Source: Marinimicrococcus sp033875255 (lineage in GTDB: Bacteria > Pseudomonadota > Alphaproteobacteria > Geminicoccales > Geminicoccaceae). Taken from it: a DNA stretch of 64,000 bases. The stretch is from NCBI GenBank assembly GCA_033875255.1, contig JAWZSN010000001.1, forward strand, positions 239,389 through 303,388. Reading direction: 5' to 3'. Shown here piece by piece: positions 51,712 to 60,603 of this stretch. Each line of letters begins with the position of its first letter. The stretch's first letter is position 1. Under the pieces are notes generated by a model, which did no database searches, was not told the DNA's origin, and worked only from the letters and a program-made list of their open reading frames with translations. Made by a program: the position numbers and the translations under genes.

Positions 51712-52455
51712 GTGGCTGAGCCTCTGATCCGCATGGATGGCGTGCACGTCGCCTACAATGGCGACATCATGGTCCTGCAGGGCATCGATCTCGATATAAG
51801 CCGCGGCCAGGTGACCGGCATCATCGGTCCCAACGGCGCCGGCAAGTCGACCGTCCTCAAGACCATCTTCGGCCTCTTGCAGGTGAAGTCCGGCAGCCTG
51901 AGCCTCAACGGCCGCGACATCAGTCGCCTCAAGGCGCACGAGCGGGCGCTCGAGGGCATCGCCTTCGTGCCGCAGAACCGCGCTACGTTCGCCGACCTCT
52001 CGGTCGAGGACAATCTGCTGCTGGGCTGCTGGCCGTTCCGCCGCGACAAGGCGCGGATCGCGCGGGCTCTCGAGAGCGTCTATGCGCGCTTTCCGATCCT
52101 CAAGGAGAAGCGCCGCGACATGGCCCGCAGCATGAGCGGCGGCCAGCAGCGCTTCGTCGAGATCGCCCGGGCGCTGATCGTCGAGCCCGACGTGATCCTC
52201 CTGGACGAGCCCACGGCGATGATCGCGCCCAAGATCTCCAAGGAGATCTACGCGCTCATCCGGCAGCTCGCCGACGACGGCGCCACGGTGGTCCTGGTCG
52301 ACCAGAACGTTCGCCAGTGCGTGAACGTCTCCGACCGGCTCTATGTCCTCGAGCTGGGCCGCAACAAGGCCCAGGGCAGCCGCGACGACTTTGCCAGCGA
52401 CACGCAGCTGCGCGACCTCGTCGCCGAATGGGTCAACTACAAGATCGACCACTGA
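51712..52455 (+). CDS. livF: Branched-chain-type ABC transporter ATP-binding protein, LivF family
   Basis: The second ATPase, about 247 residues. Walker A is GPNGAGKST, the Q-loop is in FVPQNRATFADLSVEDN, the signature is MSGGQQRFVEIA, and Walker B is VILLDEPTAMIAPK. There are two candidate GTG starts: 51706, overlapping the livG stop (GTGA), and 51712, better spaced from a GGGAG. I use 51712. The switch histidine position reads VLVDQN instead of the usual H, as often seen in LivF (Asp-Gln-Asn). Confidence 0.92.
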   Translation: MAEPLIRMDGVHVAYNGDIMVLQGIDLDISRGQVTGIIGPNGAGKSTVLKTIFGLLQVKSGSLSLNGRDISRLKAHERALEGIAFVPQNRATFADLSVEDNLLLGCWPFRRDKARIARALESVYARFPILKEKRRDMARSMSGGQQRFVEIARALIVEPDVILLDEPTAMIAPKISKEIYALIRQLADDGATVVLVDQNVRQCVNVSDRLYVLELGRNKAQGSRDDFASDTQLRDLVAEWVNYKIDH

Positions 52456-52478
52456 CAACATCACAGGGAGAAGCGACC

Positions 52479-53702
52479 TTGCTCAACCAATTGCGCAACG
52501 CCGCCCTCGCGGCGGCCGCCGCCCTGGCCTTCACGGCTCAGGGCGCCGACGCGGCGGACGACAAGATCCGCATCGGCATGACCGTCTCCTCGGCGGGCAA
52601 CTTCGCGCTGGCCTCCCAGTCGGGCGTGCGCGGCGTCGAGATCTGGGTCGACGAGGTCAACAAGGCCGGCGGTCTCGAGCTGGGCGGCCGCAAGCTGCCG
52701 GTCGAGCTGGTCAAGCTCGACGACCGCTCCGACAAGCAGATGACCGCGCGGGTCTACGAGACGCTGATCACCGACGAGAAGGTCGATCTGCTCTTCGCCC
52801 CGTTCGGCTCGACGCTGACGGCCGCCGCCGCCACCGCCACCGAGCGGCTCGACAAGTTCCTGGTGATCTGGTCGGCCGCCGCCGACACGCTCTACGACCA
52901 GGGCTTCAAGAACATCGTCTCGGCGACCCAGATGCCGGTCTCGCGGATGCCGGTGGCGAGCCTCGACCTCGCCAAGGAGCTCGGCACCAAGAAGGTCGCG
53001 ATCGTCTATGTCGACGAGCCGTTCCCGGCCGGCCTCGCCACAGGTGCCGAGGCTGCCGCCAAGGAGCGCGGCCTCGAGGTGGTGCTCATGGAGCGGTACC
53101 CCAAGGGTGCGAAGGATTTCAGCCTGATCCTGCAGAAGGCGCGCGCCTCGGGCGCCGACGTCTTCTTTCCCACCTCCTACGAGGGGGACCTGATCAGCAT
53201 GGTGCGCCAGATGCGCCAGATGAACATCAACTTCCCCTACACCTTCATGGTCTACGCCTCGACGCCGCAGTTCCAGGCAATTGGCGAGGATGGCGACTAC
53301 ATCTACAGCCACACCAACTTCCACCCGACGATCAACTGGGAGGTCAATGCCGGCCTCAACCGCGAGCAGTTCGTCGAGGCTTATGACCGGCTGTTCCCCA
53401 AGGCCGAGTACCCGGCCGACTTCCAGACGGTCCTGGCCTACGGCGCTGGCGCCGTCGCCGGCGAGATTATCGAGAAGGCGGGCTCGACCGACGCCGCCGC
53501 TCTCAAGCAGGCCGCCCTCGACCTGAGCGGCGAGCTCACGGTGCTGGCCGGCCCCTACAAGATCGACGAGACCGGCAAGCAGCTCGCCATGCCGTTCCCG
53601 GTGGTCCAGCTCCAGCCCGAGAAGGGCATGGTCACGGTGTGGCCGCCGGAGGTGGCGGTCGCCGAGCCGATCTTCCCGATCCCCGGCTGGACCGACCGTT
53701 AG
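52479..53702 (+). CDS. Branched-chain amino acid/amide-type ABC substrate-binding protein
   Basis: A 407-residue periplasmic binding protein of the peripla_BP_6 type. A signal peptide (LNQLRNAALAAAAALAFTAQGADA) is followed by KIRIGMTVSSAGNFAL, typical of the family. The start is TTG at 52479, with GGGAG about ten bases upstream. The last part has the conserved ...DFQTVLAYGAGAV. Ligands in this family include Leu/Ile/Val, urea and short amides; the next gene is an amidase, which favours an amide or amino acid derivative. A strong hairpin follows the stop. Confidence 0.92.
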   Translation: MLNQLRNAALAAAAALAFTAQGADAADDKIRIGMTVSSAGNFALASQSGVRGVEIWVDEVNKAGGLELGGRKLPVELVKLDDRSDKQMTARVYETLITDEKVDLLFAPFGSTLTAAAATATERLDKFLVIWSAAADTLYDQGFKNIVSATQMPVSRMPVASLDLAKELGTKKVAIVYVDEPFPAGLATGAEAAAKERGLEVVLMERYPKGAKDFSLILQKARASGADVFFPTSYEGDLISMVRQMRQMNINFPYTFMVYASTPQFQAIGEDGDYIYSHTNFHPTINWEVNAGLNREQFVEAYDRLFPKAEYPADFQTVLAYGAGAVAGEIIEKAGSTDAAALKQAALDLSGELTVLAGPYKIDETGKQLAMPFPVVQLQPEKGMVTVWPPEVAVAEPIFPIPGWTDR

Positions 53703-53710
53703 GCTTCCTG

Positions 53711-53730
53711 CCCGGGGCTTTCGCCCCGGG
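53711..53730 (+). terminator. Terminator of the ABC transporter operon
   Basis: CCCGGGGC (53711-53718) pairs perfectly with GCCCCGGG (53723-53730) around a TTTC loop, eight bases after the binding-protein stop, followed by CTTCTGTT. It separates the transporter operon from the amidase gene, so the amidase needs read-through or its own promoter. Confidence 0.7.
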
Positions 53731-53791
53731 CTTCTGTTCCCGACCAGACGGCGGGACGCCGGAGCGGCCCGCGATCCCGTGGAGTCGATGG

Positions 53792-55201
53792 ATGGCCGAT
53801 CCGGCATTCCGCTCCCTCGCCGAACTCGGGCGAGGGCTTCGAAAGGGCGCGTTCTCCGCACGCGAGGTCACCGCCCTTTATCTCGGCCGCATCGAGCGCG
53901 CCGAGCCGACGCTCAATGCCTTCGTCGAGGTCTATCGCGAGGGTGCGCTGGCGCAGGCCGAGGCCGCCGACGCGCTTCTTCGCGCGGGCGTCGATCTGGG
54001 TCCGCTGCACGGCCTGCCGATCGCCCTCAAGGATCTGATCGAGTGGCAGGGGCGGGGCTGTGCCGCCGGCTCGATGAGCTGGGAGCAGCGCCGCGCCGCC
54101 ACCACCGCCACCGTGCTGCGCCGCCTGCTGGCGGCGGGCGCGGTGGTGCTCGGCCGTGCACACATGGTCGAGTTCGCCTTCGGCGGCTGGGGCACCAACC
54201 CGCTTCTGGGCACGCCCTTAAACCCCTGGGACCTCACGACCCAGCGCATACCGGGCGGCTCCTCGAACGGCTCCGGCGTGGCGGTGGGGGCGGCCCTGGC
54301 ACCAGCCGCCCTGGGCAGCGACACCGGCGGCTCGGTGCGCATCCCGGCGTCGGTCGCCAGCATCGTCGGCCTCAAGCCGACCTATGGCCGTATCAGCCTC
54401 GCCGGCTGCGTGCCGCTATCCTGGTCGCTGGACTCGATCGGCCCGATGACCCGCACGGTCGAGGATGCGGCCATGCTTCTGGGAGCACTCGCCGGCCCCG
54501 ACCCGGAGGATCCCGCCACTGCCGGTCTGCCGGCATTCGACGCCGATGCCTGGCGCCGGCTTCCGGTCGCCGGTCGCAGGATCGCCGTGATGGACGAGGC
54601 GGATTTTCCGCTGGCGGTGGAGCCGGCCTGCTTTGCTGCCTTCCGCGAGGCCCAGCTGGCCCTGCGGGAGCTGGGTGTCTCGGTCGAGACGGTGCGCCTG
54701 CCGTTCCGCTTCGACGAGCTCGTCGAGCGCAACGGTCTCATCATCGCCGCCGAGGCCTATGCCTTCCACGGCGAGACCGTCGGCGATCCGACGCGCCCGA
54801 TGGGCGAGGCGGTGCGGGGGCGGATCCTGCGCGGCCGGAGCATCTCGGCGCCTGACTACATCGCCGCCCTGCGCGGCCGCCGCGAGGAGATCGCCCGTTT
54901 CGGCGAGCTGATGCGCCCCTATGACGCGCTCTTGACGCCGACCCTGCCTTGCGCGCCGGTGAAGCTGAGCGAGGTCGACGAGGCCCAGGCGCCGCTCGCC
55001 GCCTTCACCCGGCCCGCCAACTATCTGGGAGCCTGCGCCATCTCCCTGCCGGGCGGGTTCGATGCCGCCGGACTGCCCGTGGGCGTCCAGCTCATGGCAC
55101 CGGGCATGGGCGAGGACCGGCTGCTGGCGACGGCCGCAGCGCTCGAGGCGGCGACCGGCCACGGCGCCCGTGCGCCGGACCTCTCGCCGCTCGGTCTTTG
55201 A
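53792..55201 (+). CDS. Amidase signature family enzyme
   Basis: A 469-residue hydrolase of carbon-nitrogen bonds. The Ser-cis-Ser-Lys triad is visible: Lys in IALKDLIEW, the cis-Ser in GGSSNGSGVAV, and the nucleophile Ser in GSDTGGSVRIPA. The family includes GatA, but no gatB or gatC is nearby, and the flanking genes fit a catabolic amidase. The ATG at 53792 has a GGAG seven bases upstream. It lies just downstream of an importer of the kind that also carries amides, and is convergent with a LysR gene. Confidence 0.9.
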   Translation: MADPAFRSLAELGRGLRKGAFSAREVTALYLGRIERAEPTLNAFVEVYREGALAQAEAADALLRAGVDLGPLHGLPIALKDLIEWQGRGCAAGSMSWEQRRAATTATVLRRLLAAGAVVLGRAHMVEFAFGGWGTNPLLGTPLNPWDLTTQRIPGGSSNGSGVAVGAALAPAALGSDTGGSVRIPASVASIVGLKPTYGRISLAGCVPLSWSLDSIGPMTRTVEDAAMLLGALAGPDPEDPATAGLPAFDADAWRRLPVAGRRIAVMDEADFPLAVEPACFAAFREAQLALRELGVSVETVRLPFRFDELVERNGLIIAAEAYAFHGETVGDPTRPMGEAVRGRILRGRSISAPDYIAALRGRREEIARFGELMRPYDALLTPTLPCAPVKLSEVDEAQAPLAAFTRPANYLGACAISLPGGFDAAGLPVGVQLMAPGMGEDRLLATAAALEAATGHGARAPDLSPLGL

Positions 55202-55210
55202 GCCGGCCGC

Positions 55211-56098
55211 TCAGGCCAGCTCGAGGCACCCCTGGCGCAGCACCGTCATGAAGTGCTGCAGCGTCTGCGAGGGGGTGGCCAGCTCGGGGGTCAGCGCCAC
55301 CACCGAGAAGCTCAGCGGCGGCTCGAGCGGAATGACGTCGAGGCTGTGGCGCCAGGCGTGCGCGGTGAACTGGTCGACCACCGCGCAGCCGACCCCCTCG
55401 CTGGCGAACGCGGCGGCCACCGAATAGGTGTGCACCTGGATCGCCGGTGCGTAGGCCAGGCCTTGTGCCGTGAAGGCGTCGCACAGCATCGAGCCCACGG
55501 GCGAATCGATCTCGAGCCCCACCAGCCGCTCCGGATCGATCGCCTCTAGCGTCATCCGCTCCGGACGTGCCCGGGGTGCCGCGGTGCGCTGCTGGACATA
55601 GACCAGCCGTGCCTCGCCGAGCGTCGTGCTGCGGATGCCGGCCTTCCTGTGGATGTCGTAGGCGAGCCCGATATCGATCTCCAGCGACAGCAGCTTGGTG
55701 ACGATCTCGTCGTAGTTCAGCGTGCGGATGTCGAAGGAGAGCTGCGGGTTGGCCTGGCGCAGCGTGGTGATGGCACGTGGTGCCAGGCCGATCCCGAGGC
55801 TCGGCAGGAAGCCCACCCGAAGGTTGCTGACGGCACCACGCTGGAGGTTGCTGGCGAGGCGGCGCAGCTCCTCGATGCCGCGGTAGATCTTCTCCGCCTC
55901 GGCGAACAGCAGCTCCGCCTCCGCCGTCGGGACGAGCCTCCGGCGCACCCGTTCGAACAGCTTGAAGCCGATCACCGTCTCGGCGTGCTGGATAGTCTTG
56001 CTCAGCGCCGGTTGGGAGATGTTCAGGAGACGGGCCGCGGCATTGATCGAGCCGGCCTTGCGGATCGCGTAGAAGGCTTCGATGTGTCTGAGGCGCAT
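55211..56098 (-). CDS. LysR-family transcriptional regulator
   Basis: A 295-residue activator or repressor. The N-terminal winged HTH (MRLRHIEAFYAIRKAGSINAA) is complete, and the effector domain of type I periplasmic-binding fold follows from about residue 90. The ATG at 56098 begins the HTH directly; upstream codons have no family match. It is convergent with the amidase and divergent from the 2-oxoacid dehydrogenase operon, which it probably regulates. A dyad between the two, at 56195-56214, fits an operator. Confidence 0.93.
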   Translation of the reverse strand: MRLRHIEAFYAIRKAGSINAAARLLNISQPALSKTIQHAETVIGFKLFERVRRRLVPTAEAELLFAEAEKIYRGIEELRRLASNLQRGAVSNLRVGFLPSLGIGLAPRAITTLRQANPQLSFDIRTLNYDEIVTKLLSLEIDIGLAYDIHRKAGIRSTTLGEARLVYVQQRTAAPRARPERMTLEAIDPERLVGLEIDSPVGSMLCDAFTAQGLAYAPAIQVHTYSVAAAFASEGVGCAVVDQFTAHAWRHSLDVIPLEPPLSFSVVALTPELATPSQTLQHFMTVLRQGCLELA

Positions 56099-56194
56099 CG
56101 TCTCTCTGGCTGCTGAAAGCGGAACGGACGGTCTCCCGAAGTATCGGGCCACGAGCCGGATGTTGTCGGCCGGTGCCCACTGAAAGGAGACCGA

Positions 56195-56214
56195 TTAGTT
56201 GTTTGTACACTTAA
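56195..56214. promoter_or_regulatory. LysR-type operator candidate
   Basis: An AT-rich dyad TTA-N2-TGT-N4-ACA-N2-TAA, with T-N11-A spacing (T at 56195 to A at 56107+100, i.e. 56207, and T at 56202 to A at 56214). It lies about 100 bases before the LysR start and 130 bases before the E1 alpha start. It is the clearest symmetrical AT-rich element in this gap. Confidence 0.45.
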
Positions 56215-56341
56215 AAGGTGGTCAGGAGAAAGGGTGTCGATCGCCGGTGCACGCCAGTGTGCCAAGGAACGTGTTCTTGGGTTGACGAGGCTGCCCGTCT
56301 GTTCGTCCATTGTAGGATGAGGCGAGGAGGAGGCGGTGGCC

Positions 56342-57430
56342 ATGCAGCAGGTCGCGAGTTTCGCGGTCGAACGGACCGCCTACCTGGATGCGGACGGCAG
56401 CAGCGTGGAGCGGCTGCCGGCCTTCGCCGGGGACCGTGACGAGCTGGTGAGGCTCTACCGGTCCATGGTCCTCACCCGGACGTTCGATGCCAAGGCCGTG
56501 GCGCTGCAGCGCACCGGCAGGCTCGGCACCTTCGCCTCCTCGCTGGGCCAGGAGGCCGTGAGCGTAGGCATCGGCGCCGCCATGCGGGCCGAGGACGTGC
56601 TGGTGCCCTCGTTCCGCGAGCAGGGGGCGCAGATTCTGCGCGGCGTCACGCTGGAGGAGATCTTCGCCTATTGGGGCGGCGACGAGCGCGGCTCCGACTT
56701 CGCCGGCCCGCGCGAGGATTTCCCTATCTGCGTCCCGGTCGGGACCCAGGCGGCGCATGCCGCCGGCGTGGCACTGGCGTTCAGGCTGCGCCGCGAGCCG
56801 CGCGTCGCGGTCTGCGTGATGGGCGATGGCGCCACCTCCAAGGGCGATGTCTACGAGGCCATGAACGCGGCTGGCGTGTGGCGTCTCCCGGTGGTCTTCG
56901 TGGTCAACAACAACGAGTGGGCGATCTCGGTGCCGCGCTCCAGGCAGACTGCGACGAAGACGCTCGCCCAAAAAGCCATCGCTGCCGGTTTCGAGGGCGA
57001 GCAGGTCGACGGCAACGACGTGATCGCGGTGCGCGCGGTGATGGAGCGCGCCCTGGCCCTGGCCCGTGACGAGCGCCAGCCACGGCTCATCGAGGCGCTC
57101 ACCTACCGGCTCTCCGACCACACGACTGCCGACGACGCGCGCCGCTACCGGGACGACAAGGAGGTGAGCGAGCGCTGGAAGGCCGAGCCGGTGGGCCGGC
57201 TGCGCGGCTTCCTCGTGGCGCGGGAGTGGTGGAGCAAGGGTGACGAGGAGAAGATGCTGGCCGAGTGCGCCCGCGAGGTCGACGCTGCCGCCGAGGCCTA
57301 TCTCGCCCGTAGCGATCAGCCTGCCACGGCCATGATCGATCACGTCTTCGCCGAGCTGCCCGCCGCCATGGAGGGGCAGCGGTCCGCCATCGCGGCGCTG
57401 GGGGCGCGGGCCGGGGGAGAAGGCCGATGA
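56342..57430 (+). CDS. 2-oxoacid dehydrogenase E1 component, alpha subunit
   Basis: The thiamine diphosphate-binding half of a heterotetrameric 2-oxoacid decarboxylase. The 362-residue protein has the ThDP motif GDGATSKGD...NNNEWAIS and the family start (AYLDADGS...RSMVLTRTFDAKA). It resembles both pyruvate and branched-chain E1 alpha. The adjacent amino acid dehydrogenase favours branched-chain substrates. An AGGAGG lies eight bases before the ATG at 56342; GTG at 56336 is a less likely start. The stop overlaps the E1 beta ATG. Confidence 0.9.
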   Translation: MQQVASFAVERTAYLDADGSSVERLPAFAGDRDELVRLYRSMVLTRTFDAKAVALQRTGRLGTFASSLGQEAVSVGIGAAMRAEDVLVPSFREQGAQILRGVTLEEIFAYWGGDERGSDFAGPREDFPICVPVGTQAAHAAGVALAFRLRREPRVAVCVMGDGATSKGDVYEAMNAAGVWRLPVVFVVNNNEWAISVPRSRQTATKTLAQKAIAAGFEGEQVDGNDVIAVRAVMERALALARDERQPRLIEALTYRLSDHTTADDARRYRDDKEVSERWKAEPVGRLRGFLVAREWWSKGDEEKMLAECAREVDAAAEAYLARSDQPATAMIDHVFAELPAAMEGQRSAIAALGARAGGEGR

Positions 57431-58407
57431 CCGCGCTCACCATGGTGGAGGCCATCCGCGACGCCATGGCCCGCGCCATGGAGGAGGACCCCGACGTTCT
57501 CGTGCTGGGCGAGGATGTCGGCCACGACGGCGGCGTCTTTCGCGCCACCGAGGGCCTGTTCGAGCGGTTCGGCGAGGAGCGGGTGATCGACACCCCGCTC
57601 TCCGAGGCGCTGCTGGCGGGCCTCGCCGTGGGCCTCGGCGCCCAGCGCATGCGGCCGGTGGTGGAGTTCCAGTTCGACGGGTTCCTCTATCCCGCCATCG
57701 ACCAGCTGGTGAACCATGCAGGCCGGCTGCGGAACCGGACCCGGGGCCGTCTTTCCTGCCCCATCGTGATCCGCGCTCCCTATGGCGGCGGCATCCGCGC
57801 GCCCGAGCACCACTCGGAGAGCCCCGAGACCTTCTATGCCCACATGCCGGGCATCCGCACCGTAATTCCCTCGACGCCGCGGCGCGCCTACGGGCTGATG
57901 CTGGCCGCCATCCGCGACCCCGACCCGGTGGTCTTCCTCGAGCCCAAGCGGCTCTACCGGGCGGTCCGCGAGGAGGTCGCCGACGATGGCGAGGCGCTGC
58001 CCCTCGACCAGTGCTTCAAGATCCGCGACGGCACGGACGTGACGCTGGTCGGCTGGGGCGCCTCGCTGGCACGCCTCCTCGAGGCCGCCGATCTGCTGGC
58101 CGAGGAGGGGATCGAGGCCGGCGTCATCGACGTCGCCACCCTCAAGCCGCTCGACGCCGCCACCATCCTCGATGCGGTGCGGCGCAGCGGGCGCTGCGTG
58201 ATCGCCCATGAGGCGCCGCGCAGCTACGGGCCCGCCGCCGAGATCGCAGCCCTGCTCGCCGGCGAGGGCCTGTTCTCGCTGCTGGCCCCGGTCGAGCGGG
58301 TCACCGGCTTCGACGTGCCGGTCCCCCTGCCGCGCCTGGAGGACCACTATCTGCCGGACGCCGAGCGCATCGCCGCCGCCGCCCGCCGCCTGATGGGCTA
58401 CCGATGA
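57427..58407 (+). CDS. 2-oxoacid dehydrogenase E1 component, beta subunit
   Basis: The second E1 subunit, 326 residues, with the transketolase pyrimidine-binding domain first (VLVLGEDVGHDGGVFRATEGL...; catalytic Glu in DTPLSEALL) and the transketolase C-terminal domain after (VTLVGWGASLARLLEAA, EAPRSYGPAAEI). Starts as an ATGA overlap with E1 alpha and ends as an ATGA overlap with E2. The stretch RAPYGGGIRAPEHHSES is typical of branched-chain and pyruvate E1 beta. Confidence 0.92.
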   Translation: MTALTMVEAIRDAMARAMEEDPDVLVLGEDVGHDGGVFRATEGLFERFGEERVIDTPLSEALLAGLAVGLGAQRMRPVVEFQFDGFLYPAIDQLVNHAGRLRNRTRGRLSCPIVIRAPYGGGIRAPEHHSESPETFYAHMPGIRTVIPSTPRRAYGLMLAAIRDPDPVVFLEPKRLYRAVREEVADDGEALPLDQCFKIRDGTDVTLVGWGASLARLLEAADLLAEEGIEAGVIDVATLKPLDAATILDAVRRSGRCVIAHEAPRSYGPAAEIAALLAGEGLFSLLAPVERVTGFDVPVPLPRLEDHYLPDAERIAAAARRLMGYR

Positions 58408-59483
58408 AGAGCTTCATGCTTCCCGATCTGGGCGAGGGTCTCCAGGAGGCGGAGATCGTCGCCTGGCATGTGGGCGAGGGCGATCACGTGGTGGCCGACC
58501 AGCCGCTGCTCTCGGTCGAGACCGACAAGGCGGTGGTCGAGATACCCTCGCCGCGGTCGGGCCGGATCGCGCGCCTGCACGCGACGCCCGGCGCCATCCT
58601 GCCGATCGGTGCCGCGCTCGTGGATTTCGACGAGGGCGGCGAGGACCGCGGCGCGATCGTCGGCGAGCTGGTGCGCGACACGCCGCGCCCGCGCGCACCC
58701 GGCGGTCAGCGCCGCGAGATCCGTGCCGCCCCGGCCGTGCGCCGGCGTGCCGAGGAGCTGGGCGTCGATCTCGCCACCGTGGTGGCCACCGGCCCCGAGG
58801 GCACGGTGAGCCGCGCCGACGTCGAGAAGGCAGCCGAGCTGCGGCCCGGGGGGGCCGAGCCACTGCGCGGCGTGCGCCGGGCCATGGCCCGCAACATGGC
58901 CCGCGCCCACGTCGTGGTGGTGCCGGCCACGGTCAATGACGAGGCAGACATCGGCGCGTGGGGACGAGACAGCGATGTCACCACCCGGCTGGTGCGGGCG
59001 ATCGGCACGGCCTGCGCCGCCGAGCCCGCCCTCAACGCCCATCTCGTGGACGAGGGCGAGAACCGGGTGCTTCACCGCAGCGTCGATCTCGGTATTGCCA
59101 TGGACACGCAAGACGGGCTCTTCGTGCCCGTGCTGCACGACGTGGCCAGCCGCTCGCGCGAGGATCTCCGGCGCGGTCTCGAGCGCATGAAGGAAGCCGT
59201 GCGCACCCGCACCGTGCCGCGCGAGGAGCTGGTGGGGGCCACCATCACGCTCAGCAATTTCGGCATGTTCGGCGGCCGCCATGCGCAGCTCGTGGTCCTG
59301 CCGCCGCAGGTCGCGATCCTCGGCGCCGGACGGCTGCGCGAGGATGTCCGGGTGCAGGACGGGGCGATCCGCGTGACGCGCCTGCTGCCGCTCTCCTTGA
59401 CCTTCGACCACCGCGCGGTGATGGGCGGCGAGGCGGCCCGCTTCATGGCCGCGGTGATCGCCGATCTCGAGCAGCCTGGCTGA
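58404..59483 (+). CDS. 2-oxoacid dehydrogenase E2 component (dihydrolipoamide acyltransferase)
   Basis: Core acyltransferase of the complex, 359 residues. A lipoyl domain (lipoyl Lys in ETDKAVVEIPS, near residue 43) is followed by an E3/E1-binding peripheral subunit domain (RAAPAVRRRAEELGVDLATVVATG, near residues 107-135) and the catalytic domain (from about residue 150). The active-site motif, usually HxxxDG, reads DHRAVMGG: His is kept, Asp is Met. It could still act, since E2 homologues vary here, or it may be altered. No E3 gene is linked. Confidence 0.88.
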   Translation: MKSFMLPDLGEGLQEAEIVAWHVGEGDHVVADQPLLSVETDKAVVEIPSPRSGRIARLHATPGAILPIGAALVDFDEGGEDRGAIVGELVRDTPRPRAPGGQRREIRAAPAVRRRAEELGVDLATVVATGPEGTVSRADVEKAAELRPGGAEPLRGVRRAMARNMARAHVVVVPATVNDEADIGAWGRDSDVTTRLVRAIGTACAAEPALNAHLVDEGENRVLHRSVDLGIAMDTQDGLFVPVLHDVASRSREDLRRGLERMKEAVRTRTVPREELVGATITLSNFGMFGGRHAQLVVLPPQVAILGAGRLREDVRVQDGAIRVTRLLPLSLTFDHRAVMGGEAARFMAAVIADLEQPG

Positions 59484-59496
59484 GGGAGGGCGGTTG

Positions 59497-60603
59497 ATGC
59501 CGGGCGATCCCTTCGCGCTGGCCGACGAGTGGGGACCAAAGGCGGTTCTCCATCTCCACCGCCCGTCCGTCGGCCTGCGCGCGATCCTGGTCATCGACAA
59601 TGTCGCGCTGGGGCCTGCGATCGGCGGCGTGCGGATGGCGCCCGACGTCACCCTCGTGGAGTGTTTCCGGCTGGCCCGGGCGATGAGCCTCAAGAACGCC
59701 GCCGCCGGCTTGCCCCATGGCGGCGGCAAGGCGGTGATCGCCGCCGACCCGCGGCGGCCCGTCGAGGAGCGCGAGCAGCTCGTGCGCGCCTTCGCCCGCT
59801 CCATCGAAGGCCTCGTCGACTACATTCCCGGCCCCGACATGGGCACCGACGAGACCGCCATGGGCTGGATCGCCGACGAGATCGGGCGGGCGATCGGCCG
59901 GCCGGCCCTCATGGGCGGGATCCCTTTGGACGAGCTCGGTGCCACCGGCTTCGGCGTTGCCGTCGCCTGCGAGGAGGCCTGCGCGCATCTCGAGATGAAG
60001 CTCGCGGGCGCGCGCGTCGCCATCCAGGGCTTCGGCGCGGTCGGCAGACACGCCGCCCGCCTGCTGGCCGCGCGCGGCGCGCGGATCGTCGGCGTCGCCG
60101 ATTCGGGCGGCGCCGTGCTCGCCCCCCGCGGGCTCGATGTCGCAGCCCTGCTGGCCCACAAGGAAGGCGGCGTCAGCGTCACGACCTTTCCCGGCGGCAC
60201 GGCCGCCCCTCTGGCGGCACTGCTCGAGGTCGCCTGCGACATCTGGATCCCGGCCGCCCGCCCCGATGTCATCGACGCCGCCAATGTCGGGCGCCTCGCG
60301 GCGCGGCTGGTGGTGCCGGGCGCCAACATTCCCGTGGCACCCGAGGCCGAGCCATTGCTCCATGAGCGCGGCATCCTCCTGGTGCCCGACTTCATCGCCA
60401 ATGCCGGCGGGGTCATCTGCGGTGCCATCGAGCACGCGGGCGGCCGGCAGAGCGAGGTCTTCGGCGTGATCGAGGAGAAGATCCGCGCCAATCTCCGGCA
60501 GATCCTGGCCGAGGCAGGAAGTGCGGAGCTGCCGCGGGAGGCGGCGCTGCGGCTGGCAAAGGACCGGCTGCGCCGGGCGCGCGCCTTCAGGCGCTGGCGC
60601 TAG
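59497..60603 (+). CDS. Glu/Leu/Phe/Val dehydrogenase family protein (leucine/valine dehydrogenase-like)
   Basis: A 368-residue NAD-dependent oxidative deaminase. The catalytic Lys is in SLKNAAAG and the substrate-side Lys in GGGKAVI, with the Rossmann loop GFGAVGRHA. The family includes glutamate, leucine, phenylalanine and valine dehydrogenases; the operon with a 2-oxoacid dehydrogenase favours branched-chain amino acids. The dehydrogenase would give the 2-oxoacid used by E1. A GGGAGGG precedes the ATG at 59497. It is the last gene of the operon. Confidence 0.87.
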   Translation: MPGDPFALADEWGPKAVLHLHRPSVGLRAILVIDNVALGPAIGGVRMAPDVTLVECFRLARAMSLKNAAAGLPHGGGKAVIAADPRRPVEEREQLVRAFARSIEGLVDYIPGPDMGTDETAMGWIADEIGRAIGRPALMGGIPLDELGATGFGVAVACEEACAHLEMKLAGARVAIQGFGAVGRHAARLLAARGARIVGVADSGGAVLAPRGLDVAALLAHKEGGVSVTTFPGGTAAPLAALLEVACDIWIPAARPDVIDAANVGRLAARLVVPGANIPVAPEAEPLLHERGILLVPDFIANAGGVICGAIEHAGGRQSEVFGVIEEKIRANLRQILAEAGSAELPREAALRLAKDRLRRARAFRRWR

